A stretch of 64,000 nucleotides of DNA from Streptomyces olivochromogenes (GCF_001514115.1 NZ_KQ948467.1:57848-121847), one strand, 5' to 3'. Positions 27,439 to 35,915 are shown, counted from the first letter of the stretch. Notes: generated by a model not told the origin, from the letters alone. Program-made: numbers and translations.

Positions 27439-28107
27439 TCAGTGAACGAGGATTCCTGCGAAGAGGTTGATGGCGGTAGCCAGGATGCTCGTGCCGAAGA
27501 CGTACGACAGCAATGTGTGCCGGAGAACCATCGAGCGGATGATCCCACTGGAGACGTCGGTGTCGGAGACCTGGTAGGTCATGCCGAGGTTGTAGCTGAA
27601 GTAGAAGAAGTCCCGGTATGCCGGCGGCTGGTCGGAGTTGAAATCGATGCCGCCCCCGGAATCCACGTAGTAGAGGTACGCGTAGCGGGTGGCGTACATC
27701 AGATGCAGTGCCGCCCAGGCCATGAACACGCCGAGCAGTGCCGTCGCGGCATGGCCGCTGTCGGAGTTGCCGAGCAGGAATACCACGATGCCGACCAGAC
27801 CGCACAGAGCGACTGTGACGACGACGATTTCCTCGAGGACGGGACGCAGGTCCTCGCGGCGAGCGTTGCCTCGGGTCGCGGCGGCGTCCATCGGCCACAG
27901 CACGATCCAGCCGACCACCACGAAGAATGTCTGGGTCGCGGCGATGCCCGCGAGAATGGCCATCGATGTGTCGCTGGACAATGCGACGGCCACGCCGACC
28001 GCCGCGCCGACGGCGACCGCGATGGCGAGCCGTGGGACTGCGGAAAGCGACAAACGGATGCTCACGCTCACAAGCCACAACGGTAGTGCTTCGTGGCTGC
28101 TCGGCAC
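27439..28107 (-). CDS. DUF1345 membrane protein
   Basis: This protein of about 222 residues matches DUF1345, an uncharacterised family of five-to-six-helix membrane proteins. The signature lies in the C-terminal half: AWAALHLMYATRYAYLYY, then GGIDFNSDQPPAYRDFFYFSYNLGMTYQVSDTDV and the final helix of LLSYVFGTSILATAINLFAGIL. The start is uncertain: no ATG fits, and I take GTG 28107; TTG 28080 and GTG 28071 are alternatives. It lies between the DUF3887 and FUSC genes on the same strand with 80-90-base gaps, so the three may be one transcript. Confidence 0.82.
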   Translation of the reverse strand: MPSSHEALPLWLVSVSIRLSLSAVPRLAIAVAVGAAVGVAVALSSDTSMAILAGIAATQTFFVVVGWIVLWPMDAAATRGNARREDLRPVLEEIVVVTVALCGLVGIVVFLLGNSDSGHAATALLGVFMAWAALHLMYATRYAYLYYVDSGGGIDFNSDQPPAYRDFFYFSYNLGMTYQVSDTDVSSGIIRSMVLRHTLLSYVFGTSILATAINLFAGILVH

Positions 28108-28193
28108 GGCGAGAGCGGGACCAGGGGGTGACGATGTCCCGCCTGCGGCCGGACGTACGGGACGTCCACGCCACGCGATCGTGTCACGAGGCT

Positions 28194-28667
28194 CTACGGG
28201 ACCGGAACTCCTTTCTTGAGAAACCACAGACCTTCGATGTGCCCTTTTCCGTCGAAGACGACGCGGAGATCTCCGGGCTGCTCGGCCATGCGCAGGGGTA
28301 TGTCGACCACCGTCCGATCGCCGGATACGACCTGCCGGGGCTCTCTGTGCGACTGGTAGCGACCGAAACCGAGCTGATCCTGGTATTCCTTCCACGCGTT
28401 CGCGAGAACCGCGGGATTTCCCTCTTGTCGAATCGACTCGTCGAAGCGCGCCGAGACGGCGACGAAGTTTCCCTTCACGACCTGGTCGAGGGTTTTGAGA
28501 GCGAGCTGTTTGTAAGGGGGCGGGCTGGGGGCCGTCACCGGTGGCGGGGCCACGACCGCGGTGTCGGTGGTATCCGGCATCGCGCTCGATACGGTCCCGG
28601 TGACCAGCACCAGAGCGCTGGAAGCGATGGTGACGGCGACGCTGAACCTGCTGGGCCTGCTGAACAT
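28194..28667 (-). CDS. exported DUF3887-like protein
   Basis: The 157-residue protein starts with a signal peptide (MFSRPSRFSVAVTIASSALVLVTGTVSSA) and a Pro-rich spacer, then a small alpha+beta domain (LALKTLDQVVKGNFVAVSARFDESIRQ ... VVDIPLRMAEQPGDLRVVFDGKGHIEGLWFL) as in DUF3887, an NTF2-like fold often fused to alpha/beta hydrolases. Here no hydrolase follows, so it may bind a small ligand or a partner outside the membrane. GGGAGG six bases before the ATG supports the start. It leads the leftward set with DUF1345 and FUSC. Confidence 0.8.
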   Translation of the reverse strand: MFSRPSRFSVAVTIASSALVLVTGTVSSAMPDTTDTAVVAPPPVTAPSPPPYKQLALKTLDQVVKGNFVAVSARFDESIRQEGNPAVLANAWKEYQDQLGFGRYQSHREPRQVVSGDRTVVDIPLRMAEQPGDLRVVFDGKGHIEGLWFLKKGVPVP

Positions 28668-28713
28668 GGCGTCCTCCCATTGGGTGTCCGTGGCCTGGGT
28701 GTCCGTGGCGCGC

Positions 28714-29019
28714 TCATGGAGTGAGAATTCGGCCTCTGACCTGGCGGTTGTGACGGCGGCGCATCACCTCGAAGGGGAGTACCGTGGCCCCGCAACAAGC
28801 GGCCACTCCCACCCAGATCGGCAGCATGAAAATGAGCGTGAACGAGCTGACGATCCAGCCCGTCGTGAACGTCACGTCGGCCCATAGTGGAAAAAGCGCG
28901 AGCCGGGTGGAGAACAGAGGGATCGGTCGTCCTCGGCTGCGTGACGCGGCGTACCGCACATAAGTGATGCTGGACAATGCCCCGACGATGACGGCGGCCG
29001 TGATGGTGATGATCTGCAT
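28714..29019 (-). CDS. small membrane protein of unknown function
   Basis: The 101-residue protein has an N-terminal helix (IITITAAVIVGALSSITYV) and two more hydrophobic stretches (FTTGWIVSSFTLIFMLPIWVGVAACCGATVL), ending in an Arg-rich cytoplasmic tail. I do not recognise the family. ATG 29019 is chosen over the upstream ATG at 29049 because GGAG is placed six to seven bases before it. It is 46 bases upstream of the DUF3887 gene on the same strand and may be the first gene of that membrane-protein set. Confidence 0.7.
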   Translation of the reverse strand: MQIITITAAVIVGALSSITYVRYAASRSRGRPIPLFSTRLALFPLWADVTFTTGWIVSSFTLIFMLPIWVGVAACCGATVLPFEVMRRRHNRQVRGRILTP

Positions 29020-29142
29020 GAGAATCTCCTGACCTGAGAAATTCTGCATCCAGAAAACTTCACCGAGGGGCTTCGCGTCATGTCACGGAACAGCGTGACT
29101 TGAAATCAGGAACCGATCCTGATAAACGCCGCGCCTACATCC

Positions 29143-29523
29143 CTACACGGGTGTATGGCCTACCAGGTAGTCCCGCACGGCTTCGGGCAGCCCCGCGTCG
29201 ATGGCTTCGGCGAACCGGGTCCAGCGGATCTGCTCCGGGCCGAGTCGCGCCTCCGCCGAGGGGGCCTGGCTCAACAGCTGGCACACCACAGCGGGCCGTG
29301 CGTCCTCTCCAGCCGCTGGCTGCGGCCGTAGAACGGATGTGCCGTCGACCAGGTACCCGGTGAGCTCGTACACCAGACGCGCCGCGCTGGCCTCCGCCGA
29401 CTCGGCGAGCTGCGGGGCGCCCGACGGCAGCCCCCAGCTGTCCTGCGCGGCCACCATCAGCAGACGCCCGTCGTACACGACGACCGCGTCCACCACGCCC
29501 CGGGCAGCCTGCTCCAGCGTCAT
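29143..29523 (-). CDS. NUDIX-like protein with a degenerate Nudix box
   Basis: The 126-residue protein has the size and beta-strand pattern of a NUDIX domain (VVDAVVVYDGRLLMVAAQDSWGLPSGAPQLAESAEASAARLVYELTGYLV). In a working box the sequence is G-x5-E-x7-R-E-U-x-E-E; here the second part reads RLVYELTG, so two of the metal-binding acidic residues are Leu. Hydrolase activity is therefore doubtful; NUDIX domains without catalysis often bind nucleotides as regulators. An AAGGAAAGGGACGG purine stretch precedes the ATG. Confidence 0.65.
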   Translation of the reverse strand: MTLEQAARGVVDAVVVYDGRLLMVAAQDSWGLPSGAPQLAESAEASAARLVYELTGYLVDGTSVLRPQPAAGEDARPAVVCQLLSQAPSAEARLGPEQIRWTRFAEAIDAGLPEAVRDYLVGHTPV

Positions 29524-29800
29524 GGCTCAACCGTCCCTTTCCTTCTCGCGCGACCGGCCGACCGGCCCCGTCCGAGCCCCCGTTTCCTACCCGGGGCACA
29601 TCGGTTCACGCGGTGCGCGCTGCCGTTCCTGAGCGACGGCTCGTTCACGTCCGGCATTGAGTTCCGCTTCTCGCGGTTCGTGCGCTCGAGCAGGCTGCCG
29701 CCCTCTCCGGCACGCGGTGCGGCGAGCTCGCGACTATGCTCGCAAACAGCGGAATCGCCCATCGTCACCCAGCTGTTCCACCCGCACAACGGGAGCAGGA

Positions 29801-30265
29801 ATGACCAGTGAAGCCGGGCCGATCAGCGCCGAAGCCCGTCGGGCGCTCGAACAGGAGCTTGCGGATCTGCACGCCGAACGCAACGCGGTCGCGGCAACCC
29901 TGGGCGGAACAGACTCGGCGGGAGACACAGCCGACCAGGCCGACGAGTTGCAGCGTGCCACTCAGTTGGACCACCTCGACGCCCGTATCACCCAGATCAC
30001 CGTGCGGCTGGACGGGGCGGTGGAGGCCGGTCCGCCGCGCACCGATGTGGTCGATCTGGGAAGCACTGTCACCGTACGGTTCGCGGACGGCGGCGAAGAG
30101 ACGGTCCAGATCGGCGACGTCGCCGAGCCGTTGGACCAGACGTTGGTCACCACCGACAGTCCCCTCGGCCGCGCACTGCTCGGCCGCCGTGCGGGTGACT
30201 CCGTCAGCTACGAGGCGCCCGACGGACGGACGACCGTGACGGTGCAGTCCCTGGGTGCCCCGTAG
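29801..30265 (+). CDS. GreA/GreB-family elongation-factor-like protein
   Basis: The 154-residue protein resembles transcript-cleavage factors. Residues ~8-75 form the coiled-coil (EARRALEQELADLHAERNAVAA ... LDHLDARITQITVRL) and residues ~80-150 the C-terminal FKBP-like domain (VVDLGSTVTVRFADGGEETVQIG ... SPLGRALLGRRAGDSVSYEAPDG). True GreA binds RNA polymerase in the secondary channel; stand-alone paralogues like this may act as stress-specific versions. GGGAGCAGGA directly before the ATG supports the start. It is convergent with the encapsulin operon. Confidence 0.88.
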   Translation: MTSEAGPISAEARRALEQELADLHAERNAVAATLGGTDSAGDTADQADELQRATQLDHLDARITQITVRLDGAVEAGPPRTDVVDLGSTVTVRFADGGEETVQIGDVAEPLDQTLVTTDSPLGRALLGRRAGDSVSYEAPDGRTTVTVQSLGAP

Positions 30266-30318
30266 GACCCGTATCGCCGTCTCCCAGGGCAATCCACGTC
30301 CGCTCGGACGTCGTGCGG

Positions 30319-31134
30319 TCACGAGCCCAGTGCCACCACAGCCTCGTCGGTGTACACCAGGAAGGTCAGGCTCTGGCGGAAGTACAACTCGATCTCGTTC
30401 GCGTCATGCGCGGTGTATCCGATCGCGAGGTCCTCACCGAGCCGCAGTTCGAAGTCCCCGCCGCGGGTGGACAGCAGAAAAGCGCCGTCGACCGCGGGCG
30501 CCCAGATGGGCGGGGCGTCCAGCATCCGGCTGAGATGCTCCGTGATCGGATAGCCGTGGTCGGACGTCTCGCTCACCAGGGTGTACGCGTCGGCGCCCAG
30601 CAACAGCGAATACGGGCCGTCGACTCCGGCCAGGCGCAGGGTCGTCAGCGCGCGGCTGACGGCATCCGGGTAATCACGTGTCTCCGCCGGCAGGCCGTGC
30701 ACCGGATGGGAGGTGCGCCTGCGCAGCCCGTCGATGCCCGCTGCCCCGTACCCCTCGAAGACGGCCCGGTCTTCGGTGAACGCCATGGAGCGCGCCGCGT
30801 CCTTGACCGGTTGCCAGTCGGAGTCGTTCGAGCCGCGCTCCACGTCGTCCACCGCATCGCGACCGACCTTGAAGGGGACGCGCAGTTCGACCAGGGGCTG
30901 TGCTTGGCGCAGGAGAGCGGTGACGCCCGGTCCCGGCGCTTCGATGCCGGTGAGATGGCCGGTGCCGACCGAGGCAAGCGCGGGACCGTCGGGTCCGGTG
31001 ACGTCCACGACACGACGGCCCCCCACGTTGCGCTGGAAGGTACGGCGGGCTTCCTCCTCGATCTGTGCCCATGCCTCGGGCGTGATCGGCGCGAGTTCGC
31101 GGTGCAGGTTGTTCATACCGTTGGGCGTGGACAC
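30319..31134 (-). CDS. family 1 encapsulin shell protein
   Basis: The 271-residue protein has the HK97-like fold of encapsulins, which self-assemble into protein nanocompartments. Family stretches are NNLHRELAPITPEAWAQIEEEA at the N terminus, the FKVGRDAVDDVERGS region near residue 100, RSMAFTEDRAVFEGY, and the C-terminal GEDLAIGYTAHDANEIELYFRQSLTFLVYT. I choose GTG 31134, with AAGGAG at a good distance, over ATG 31116, which lacks a ribosome site. Only four bases separate it from the DyP peroxidase stop, so the two are one operon and the peroxidase is the cargo. Confidence 0.93.
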   Translation of the reverse strand: MSTPNGMNNLHRELAPITPEAWAQIEEEARRTFQRNVGGRRVVDVTGPDGPALASVGTGHLTGIEAPGPGVTALLRQAQPLVELRVPFKVGRDAVDDVERGSNDSDWQPVKDAARSMAFTEDRAVFEGYGAAGIDGLRRRTSHPVHGLPAETRDYPDAVSRALTTLRLAGVDGPYSLLLGADAYTLVSETSDHGYPITEHLSRMLDAPPIWAPAVDGAFLLSTRGGDFELRLGEDLAIGYTAHDANEIELYFRQSLTFLVYTDEAVVALGS

Positions 31135-31138
31135 GTGA

Positions 31139-32122
31139 TCAGGCTCCTTTGAGACTGCCGATCCCCAGGGAGCCCTCGGCCGCCGCCGCTCCGGTGGGCG
31201 CGGCGGGCGGGTCGTCGAGGAAGTCGGCGCTCGGTACGTAGAACAGACAGCCGGTGACCGCCGTGGAAAAGTCGAGGATTCGGTCGTGGATATGGGGTTG
31301 GTCACCGAGGAACATGTTCCTCAGCATCTGTTCGGTCACCTCGGGAGTGCGCGCATAGCCGATGAAGTAGGTACCGAACTCCCTTTGCCCGATGCTGCCG
31401 AACGGCATGTTGTCACGGACGATCTTCCGTTCGGTTCCGTCCTCGTCGGTGATGGTGTTCAGTGCGACATGTGAGTCCGCGGGCTTGATGTCGTCCGGCA
31501 TTTCGACGTTCGCCAGCTTGGTGCGGCCGATGACCTTTTCCTGTTCCTCCGTGGGCAACGCGTTCCAGGCGGCAAGGTCGTGCACGTATTTCTGCACGAT
31601 CACGTAGCTGCCGCCCGCGAAATCGGGGTCCTCGTCACCGATGAACACGGCGTCGGCCGCGACCTGGCCCTCGGGGTTCTCGCTGCCGTCGACGAAGCCG
31701 AGGAGGTCGCGCTCGTCGAAGTACTTGAAACCGTGTACCTCGTCCACCACGGCGACCGCTCCGTAGAGACGTTCGCCGATCAACTGGGCCAGTTCGAAAC
31801 AGAGGTCCATGTGGTGGGCACGCAGATGGAAGAGCAGGTCACCAGGGGTGGACGGGGCTCGGTGCCGGGAGCCCGTCAACGCGACGAAGGGATGCAGATC
31901 GCGTGGGCGGGATCCTGCGAAGAGCCGGTCCCAGGCGGCGGAGCCGATGCCGACGACGCAGCTCAGCCCCGCGTCCGGAGCGCGGAAACTGACCGATCGT
32001 CGCAACCCGGCCACATCCTGGAGCAGGTCGCGAACGGCGGGCTCGCCGCCAGGTGCCATGGTGCACACGAGGAACAGGGCGGCTTTGGCGGGCGGGGCCA
32101 TCACGAACTGCGACTCAACCAC
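31139..32122 (-). CDS. DyP-type heme peroxidase, encapsulin cargo
   Basis: The 327-residue protein is a dye-decolorizing peroxidase, which uses H2O2 to oxidise phenolic or other substrates with a heme. The GFVDG motif (catalytic Asp) is near residue 142 in LLGFVDGSENP, and the proximal His is in DSHVALN near 220, with the conserved Arg in KIVRDNMPFG. The last residues EGSLGIGSLKGA are the encapsulin targeting peptide, placed after an Ala/Pro-rich flexible linker. The GTG start at 32122 has AGGAGG upstream. It is 4 bases upstream of the shell gene, so cargo and shell are coexpressed, probably for oxidative-stress defence. Confidence 0.95.
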   Translation of the reverse strand: MVESQFVMAPPAKAALFLVCTMAPGGEPAVRDLLQDVAGLRRSVSFRAPDAGLSCVVGIGSAAWDRLFAGSRPRDLHPFVALTGSRHRAPSTPGDLLFHLRAHHMDLCFELAQLIGERLYGAVAVVDEVHGFKYFDERDLLGFVDGSENPEGQVAADAVFIGDEDPDFAGGSYVIVQKYVHDLAAWNALPTEEQEKVIGRTKLANVEMPDDIKPADSHVALNTITDEDGTERKIVRDNMPFGSIGQREFGTYFIGYARTPEVTEQMLRNMFLGDQPHIHDRILDFSTAVTGCLFYVPSADFLDDPPAAPTGAAAAEGSLGIGSLKGA

Positions 32123-32147
32123 GGAGCCTGCCTCCTACTTGTCGTGG

Positions 32148-32733
32148 CTATGGCGCTACGCACGGCAGAATAACGTGAGGAAACAGAATAAATACTAGGA
32201 TTGGGTCACGGCGATGTCGACCGGTGCGGGTATACAGGCGCCTGCCTGCGCGCATCGCACCCGCCCCCCTGGTGGTCGAGGACCAGCGCCCGATCCATTG
32301 CGCCTTCTTCACGAGGGAATCCCGGCGATCCGCAATAAGGGGTCGCGAAAGGGTAGCGGCGCCCAGGACTTCGGGGCGAAGACCCCCTGGGGCCCGCGCG
32401 GGAGCGGATCCGGTACGGGGGCGGAACTTGGGTTCCTTGCCGCAGCCGCAGAGTTCGCGGCCCTCGTAGCGCAGTCCGGCGTTCAGTACCGCAGCCACGA
32501 CGGTCCACGCCTTGGTGTCTCGGCGCCGTGGCGGGGCGAAGTCGTGGCCGGCACAGGCCATTGGCCCTGAGCATCGGGGGCATCTGTGCTCGTCGGGCCC
32601 GGGATGCCGCTTACGCGACTCGGCAGGGCACGCACGCGTAGTGCAGCTTGTAGGGATTCTCGGCGTAGTAGCACACGAGGTGAACGTACCCGGCATCGTG
32701 ACGGCTGACGAGACGGCTTTGCCGCCAGGTCAT
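32148..32733 (-). pseudogene. Cys-rich zinc-ribbon-like protein, frameshifted
   Basis: The first 40 codons read MTWRQSRLVSRHDAGYVHLV, then YYAENPYKLHYACVPCRVA and a stop; the continuation RKRHPGPDEHRCPRCSGPMA, FAPPRRRDTKAWTVVAAVLN and ELCGCGKEPKFRPRT lies in a different frame. The break is at about 32616-32620, where two bases appear to be missing between the Ala and Lys codons. Joined, the protein would have paired CxxC motifs (CVPC, CPRC, CGCG) typical of a zinc-binding protein conserved in Streptomyces, function unknown. The 3' part runs into sequence upstream of the DyP gene and its true end is unclear. Confidence 0.7.
32166..32191. repeat. direct repeat CAGAATAA, 18 bases apart, upstream of the DyP operon
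   Basis: CAGAATAA occurs at 32166-32173 and 32184-32191, 44 to 69 bases upstream of the DyP start, in an AT-rich patch unusual for this window. The 18-base period suggests a tandem activator or repressor site, or part of the promoter (TAGTAT follows on the - strand). Confidence 0.4.
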
Positions 32734-32899
32734 GGTTGAGTGAGGATGCGGGTCCGGAGGAGTTGGAACGAGGTCCGACCGTACATGGTCGTCAAGGCGG
32801 CGCGAGGAGGCTCGGACGGCTTCCACGGCCCGGCGCACACGCCTCTCGTCCCGTAGCCCGGGGACAGTTCAGCCGTCGTCGCCATCGCGCGTGAGCTGG

Positions 32900-33364
32900 T
32901 TCAAGGTGTCTGCTGCCGGACTGGGCGATCACCCCGCCGTCCTCACCGAGCTTCTCGGCAACGTATGTCTGCAGGTCATCACGGACATCGTCGGCATCCC
33001 AGGTTGCCCCGTTCAGCAGCCGTTGCAGACCGTCGGGGGGTGTGGAGGCAAGGTGCCCGGAGGTGGGGAAGACCGACATGTCCAGGCCGATCTCGGCCGC
33101 CAGCAGTCGGCGGGCGAGTACCCCGCGGTGTTCGACGCGGAAACGGTGCCCGAGTGCCTCCTCCAGCCTCTCTCTTGTGGACCGCAAGCGGCCCTTGACC
33201 AGCGAGGCCAGGATCTTTGGATCGCGCTCTTCCTCCACCAGTGCGTCCAGGATCGCCCGCGCGGACTTCGAGTACGCCTGGGAGGTCACCGATGTCAGCT
33301 TGATCCCGGCGTCCTGGAGCACCTTCTCCAGTCGCTGGATCATCCGAGCCCGTTCCTGCGTCAT
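32900..33364 (-). pseudogene. chimeric transposase remnant: IS110-type joined to IS701-type
   Basis: One open frame joins pieces of two transposase families. From 33364 the frame reads MTQERARMIQRLEKVLQDAG, KGRLRSTRERLEEALGHRF and EHRGVLARRLLA as in IS110/IS1111 transposases, then jumps to AEIGLDMSVFPTSGHLAS, a later IS110 segment, with about 45 residues deleted. Directly after this comes PDGLQRLLNGATWDADDVRD and LQTYVAEKLGEDGGVI, typical of IS701 transposases. Neither catalytic core is complete. It marks nested insertion and deletion between the DyP and stress operons. Confidence 0.8.
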
Positions 33365-33412
33365 CGCTGCCCGTGACCGCGTCAGATCCGCAGGTCCCGC
33401 ATCTCCTGGGCG

Positions 33413-35200
33413 TCATGCGAGCCAAGCGGACTCCTTCGGACGGGTGTGCGGTGAGCTGTCGGTGCCGCCGTGCGCGGCCGTGCGGCCCAGGTAGCGGTGC
33501 ACGAAGTGGATGCTCATCGCGCCTTCGCCGACCGCGGAGGCCACCCGTTTCACCGAGCCGCTACGGACGTCCCCTACCGCGAAGACCCCGGGCAGGCTGG
33601 TCTCCAGGGTCATGCACGAGCGCCCACGGCCGTGCCACACCTCGGGGTAGGCGCAGGCTTCCTGGGCCTCCGGGCCGGTGAGGACGAAGCCGCGGGAGTC
33701 GAGGGCGATGATGTCGGCGAGCCACTCGGTGTGGGGGTCGGCGCCGGTGAAGACGAACAGGCCCCGTACCGCGAGTCGGCGGTGCCCGCCCGTGCGGTTG
33801 TCGACCACGTCGAGCTCCTCCAGCACCTCCTGGCCGATGACCTCGGTGACCTCGGTGTGCAGCATGACCTCCACCCGCGGATGGCGCTCGACCTGGTCGA
33901 CCAGGTAGCGGGACATGTTGGCCTCAAGGCTGGGTCCTCGGACCAGCAGGTGCACCTTCGGCGCGAACCCGGCGAGGAACAGCACCGCTTGGCCCGCGGA
34001 GTTGCCTCCGCCGACGACGGCCACCGGGTCGGTGCGGCACTGCTGGGCCTCGTAGACGGTCGCCGAGTAGTGGACGCTCGTTCCCTCCAGGCGTTCGATA
34101 CCGGGCACCTGGAGCCGGCGGTAGCGGGCGCCCGTGGCCAGGACGACGGCGCGGGCGGCGATCTCGCTGCCGTCGGCGAACGCCACCACGTAGTGGTCCT
34201 CGTCCTTGGGACGGAGACCGGTCGCCTCCACCGGAATGCTGAACCTGGCGCCGAACTTGTCGGCCTGGAGCACGGCGCGTTCGGTGAGTTCGGCGCCGGA
34301 GATGCCGGCGGGGAAGCCGAGCAGATTCTCGATGCGGGACGACGTGGCGGCCTGGCCGCCGGTGGCCATCGCCTCCACCACGGTGGTGCTCAGGCCCTCG
34401 GAGGCGGCGTACACCGCGGCAGCGAGGCCGGCGGGTCCGGAGCCGACGATGAGGACGTCGCCGTGACGGTTTCCGGCGGGCAGTGACGGCAGGCCGATGA
34501 GCCGGGCCAGTTCCGCGTTGCTGGGGTTGCGCAACAGGGTGGTGTCCCGCCAGATGACGAGCGGTGTCTCCTCCGGGCCGACGCCGAAGCGGCGCAGCAG
34601 CTCCTCGGCCTCCTCGTCGGTCTCCAGGTCGATCCAGCGATGCGGCAGCCGGTTGCGGATGGCGAACTCGCGCAGCCGCCGGGTGTCGGGCGAGTAGCGC
34701 GAGCCGATGATGCGGAAGCCGGCGCCCTGTCCGACGAGCAGAGCGCGACGGCCCAGACAGGCGCGCAGCACGACGTCCCCAATGGTGGAGTCCTGGGACA
34801 CCAGGTGGCGCAATTGGTCCAAGGAGATGACGAGGACCTCGCCCGGCTCCCTGGCGACAGCGGTGTAGAAGGCCACCTGTCCGTGCAGCAGCCCGAGTTC
34901 GCCGATGAAGCGACCGGGGCCGTGCACGCGCAGCACGTGCTCCTCGGGAGTGCCGTAGTCCTCGACGACGGCGACGGTACCGCTGAGGACGACAAAGAAC
35001 GTCTCGCAGCGCTCCCCCTCCTGGAGCAGCACGTCGTTCGGAGCCATACTCCGGCGTTGCCCGTGCTCCGCCAGACGTGCTATCTGGTCCTCCGTAAGGC
35101 GCGGATACGCGCCGTAGATGTCCGGGGTCTCCCAGAAGACGGCCTCGTCCGCTTCCTCCGGCACCGGTTCTCCGCCCGGCAGCGACTGGTCGCCGGACAT
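33413..35200 (-). CDS. cNMP-binding / thioredoxin-reductase-like FAD protein
   Basis: The 595-residue protein joins a cyclic-nucleotide-binding (Crp-like) domain (residues ~35-150, PNDVLLQEGERCETFFVVLSG ... GRFIGELGLLHG), a thioredoxin/glutaredoxin-like domain (~165-235) and a thioredoxin-reductase-like FAD/NAD domain (~245-560; GSGPAGLAAAVYAASEG, VVGGGNSAGQAVLFLAG, PGVFAVGDVRSGSVKRVASAVGEG). The CxxC redox pair expected between the two is missing: the site reads YSATVYEAQQC. It may therefore pass electrons to another site or act as a sensor. ATG 35200 overlaps the UBP zinc-finger stop by one base. It is the last gene of the ClpB-thioredoxin operon. Confidence 0.9.
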   Translation of the reverse strand: MSGDQSLPGGEPVPEEADEAVFWETPDIYGAYPRLTEDQIARLAEHGQRRSMAPNDVLLQEGERCETFFVVLSGTVAVVEDYGTPEEHVLRVHGPGRFIGELGLLHGQVAFYTAVAREPGEVLVISLDQLRHLVSQDSTIGDVVLRACLGRRALLVGQGAGFRIIGSRYSPDTRRLREFAIRNRLPHRWIDLETDEEAEELLRRFGVGPEETPLVIWRDTTLLRNPSNAELARLIGLPSLPAGNRHGDVLIVGSGPAGLAAAVYAASEGLSTTVVEAMATGGQAATSSRIENLLGFPAGISGAELTERAVLQADKFGARFSIPVEATGLRPKDEDHYVVAFADGSEIAARAVVLATGARYRRLQVPGIERLEGTSVHYSATVYEAQQCRTDPVAVVGGGNSAGQAVLFLAGFAPKVHLLVRGPSLEANMSRYLVDQVERHPRVEVMLHTEVTEVIGQEVLEELDVVDNRTGGHRRLAVRGLFVFTGADPHTEWLADIIALDSRGFVLTGPEAQEACAYPEVWHGRGRSCMTLETSLPGVFAVGDVRSGSVKRVASAVGEGAMSIHFVHRYLGRTAAHGGTDSSPHTRPKESAWLA

Positions 35201-35463
35201 CAGACGAACGCCTCGTGAACGTAGCACCAGCGCCATTCCTCGCCGGGCTGGAACGACTGCACGATCGGATGGGCGTCGGCAGCTGCGTGCCTACGCGCGT
35301 GCTTGTTCGGCGAGGAGTCACAGCAGCCGACGTGCCCGCAGGTCAGGCAGAGCCTCAGGTGGACCCACGGGGAGCCGAGCAGCAGACACTCCTGACACCC
35401 TTCTGGGGTCAGCGGCTGGACCGGCCGGACAAGCGCGAGATGGGGGTCTGCGTGCAGGGTCAT
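35200..35463 (-). CDS. UBP-type zinc-finger protein
   Basis: The 87-residue protein is a single zf-UBP domain: CQECLLLGSPWVHLRLCLTCGHVGCCDSSPNKHARRHAAADAHP carries the conserved Cys and His ligands. Such stand-alone bacterial UBP fingers are common next to thioredoxin-reductase-like genes in actinobacteria, but their role is unknown; eukaryotic ones bind ubiquitin tails. Its ATG overlaps the thioredoxin stop (ATGA) and its stop overlaps the start of the next gene, so it is translationally coupled on both sides. Confidence 0.9.
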   Translation of the reverse strand: MTLHADPHLALVRPVQPLTPEGCQECLLLGSPWVHLRLCLTCGHVGCCDSSPNKHARRHAAADAHPIVQSFQPGEEWRWCYVHEAFV

Positions 35464-35915
35464 CCGGATCGCCCTTCCCGGGCCGTGATCGACTGTTCCA
35501 CCCACTGGCGCAGAGCGGGGGCGGGTGCCGCCCCCGCCTGCCGGGCGACCGTCTCGCCCTGGTCGAGGACGAGCAGTGTCGGTACCGCCTGGACCTCGAA
35601 ACGCTGCGACAGCCGCGGGTTCTTGTCGATGTCGACCTTGACGAGTTTGATGCGGCCGGCGAGATCGGTGGCGACCTTCTCCAGCGCGGGGCTGACCATG
35701 CGGCAGGGGCCGCACCAGGTGGCCCACAGGTCGACCACGACGGGGACGTCGGCCCGCTCGGCGACCTCGGTGAAGTTGTCGTCGCCCGCGTCCACCATCC
35801 ACGGTAGGGGCTGCTTGCAGTGGCCGCACTTGGGGCGGCCCTCCGCGGCCACGGGCACTCGGTTGGTGCGCCCGCAGTGGGGACAACTGACGGTCGTCGC
35901 CTGCATCGTGCTCAT
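35460..35915 (-). CDS. thioredoxin with N-terminal zinc ribbon (Trx2 type)
   Basis: The 151-residue protein has two CxxC pairs at the N terminus (CPHC near residue 11 and CGHC near 30), forming a zinc ribbon, then a thioredoxin fold with the active site WATWCGPCR near residue 66 and the cis-Pro segment VQAVPTLLVL. This layout is that of E. coli Trx2, an oxidative-stress thioredoxin. The ATG overlaps the ClpB stop (ATGA) and the gene is followed by overlapping UBP-finger and reductase-like genes, so reductant and chaperone are made together. Confidence 0.93.
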   Translation of the reverse strand: MSTMQATTVSCPHCGRTNRVPVAAEGRPKCGHCKQPLPWMVDAGDDNFTEVAERADVPVVVDLWATWCGPCRMVSPALEKVATDLAGRIKLVKVDIDKNPRLSQRFEVQAVPTLLVLDQGETVARQAGAAPAPALRQWVEQSITAREGRSG

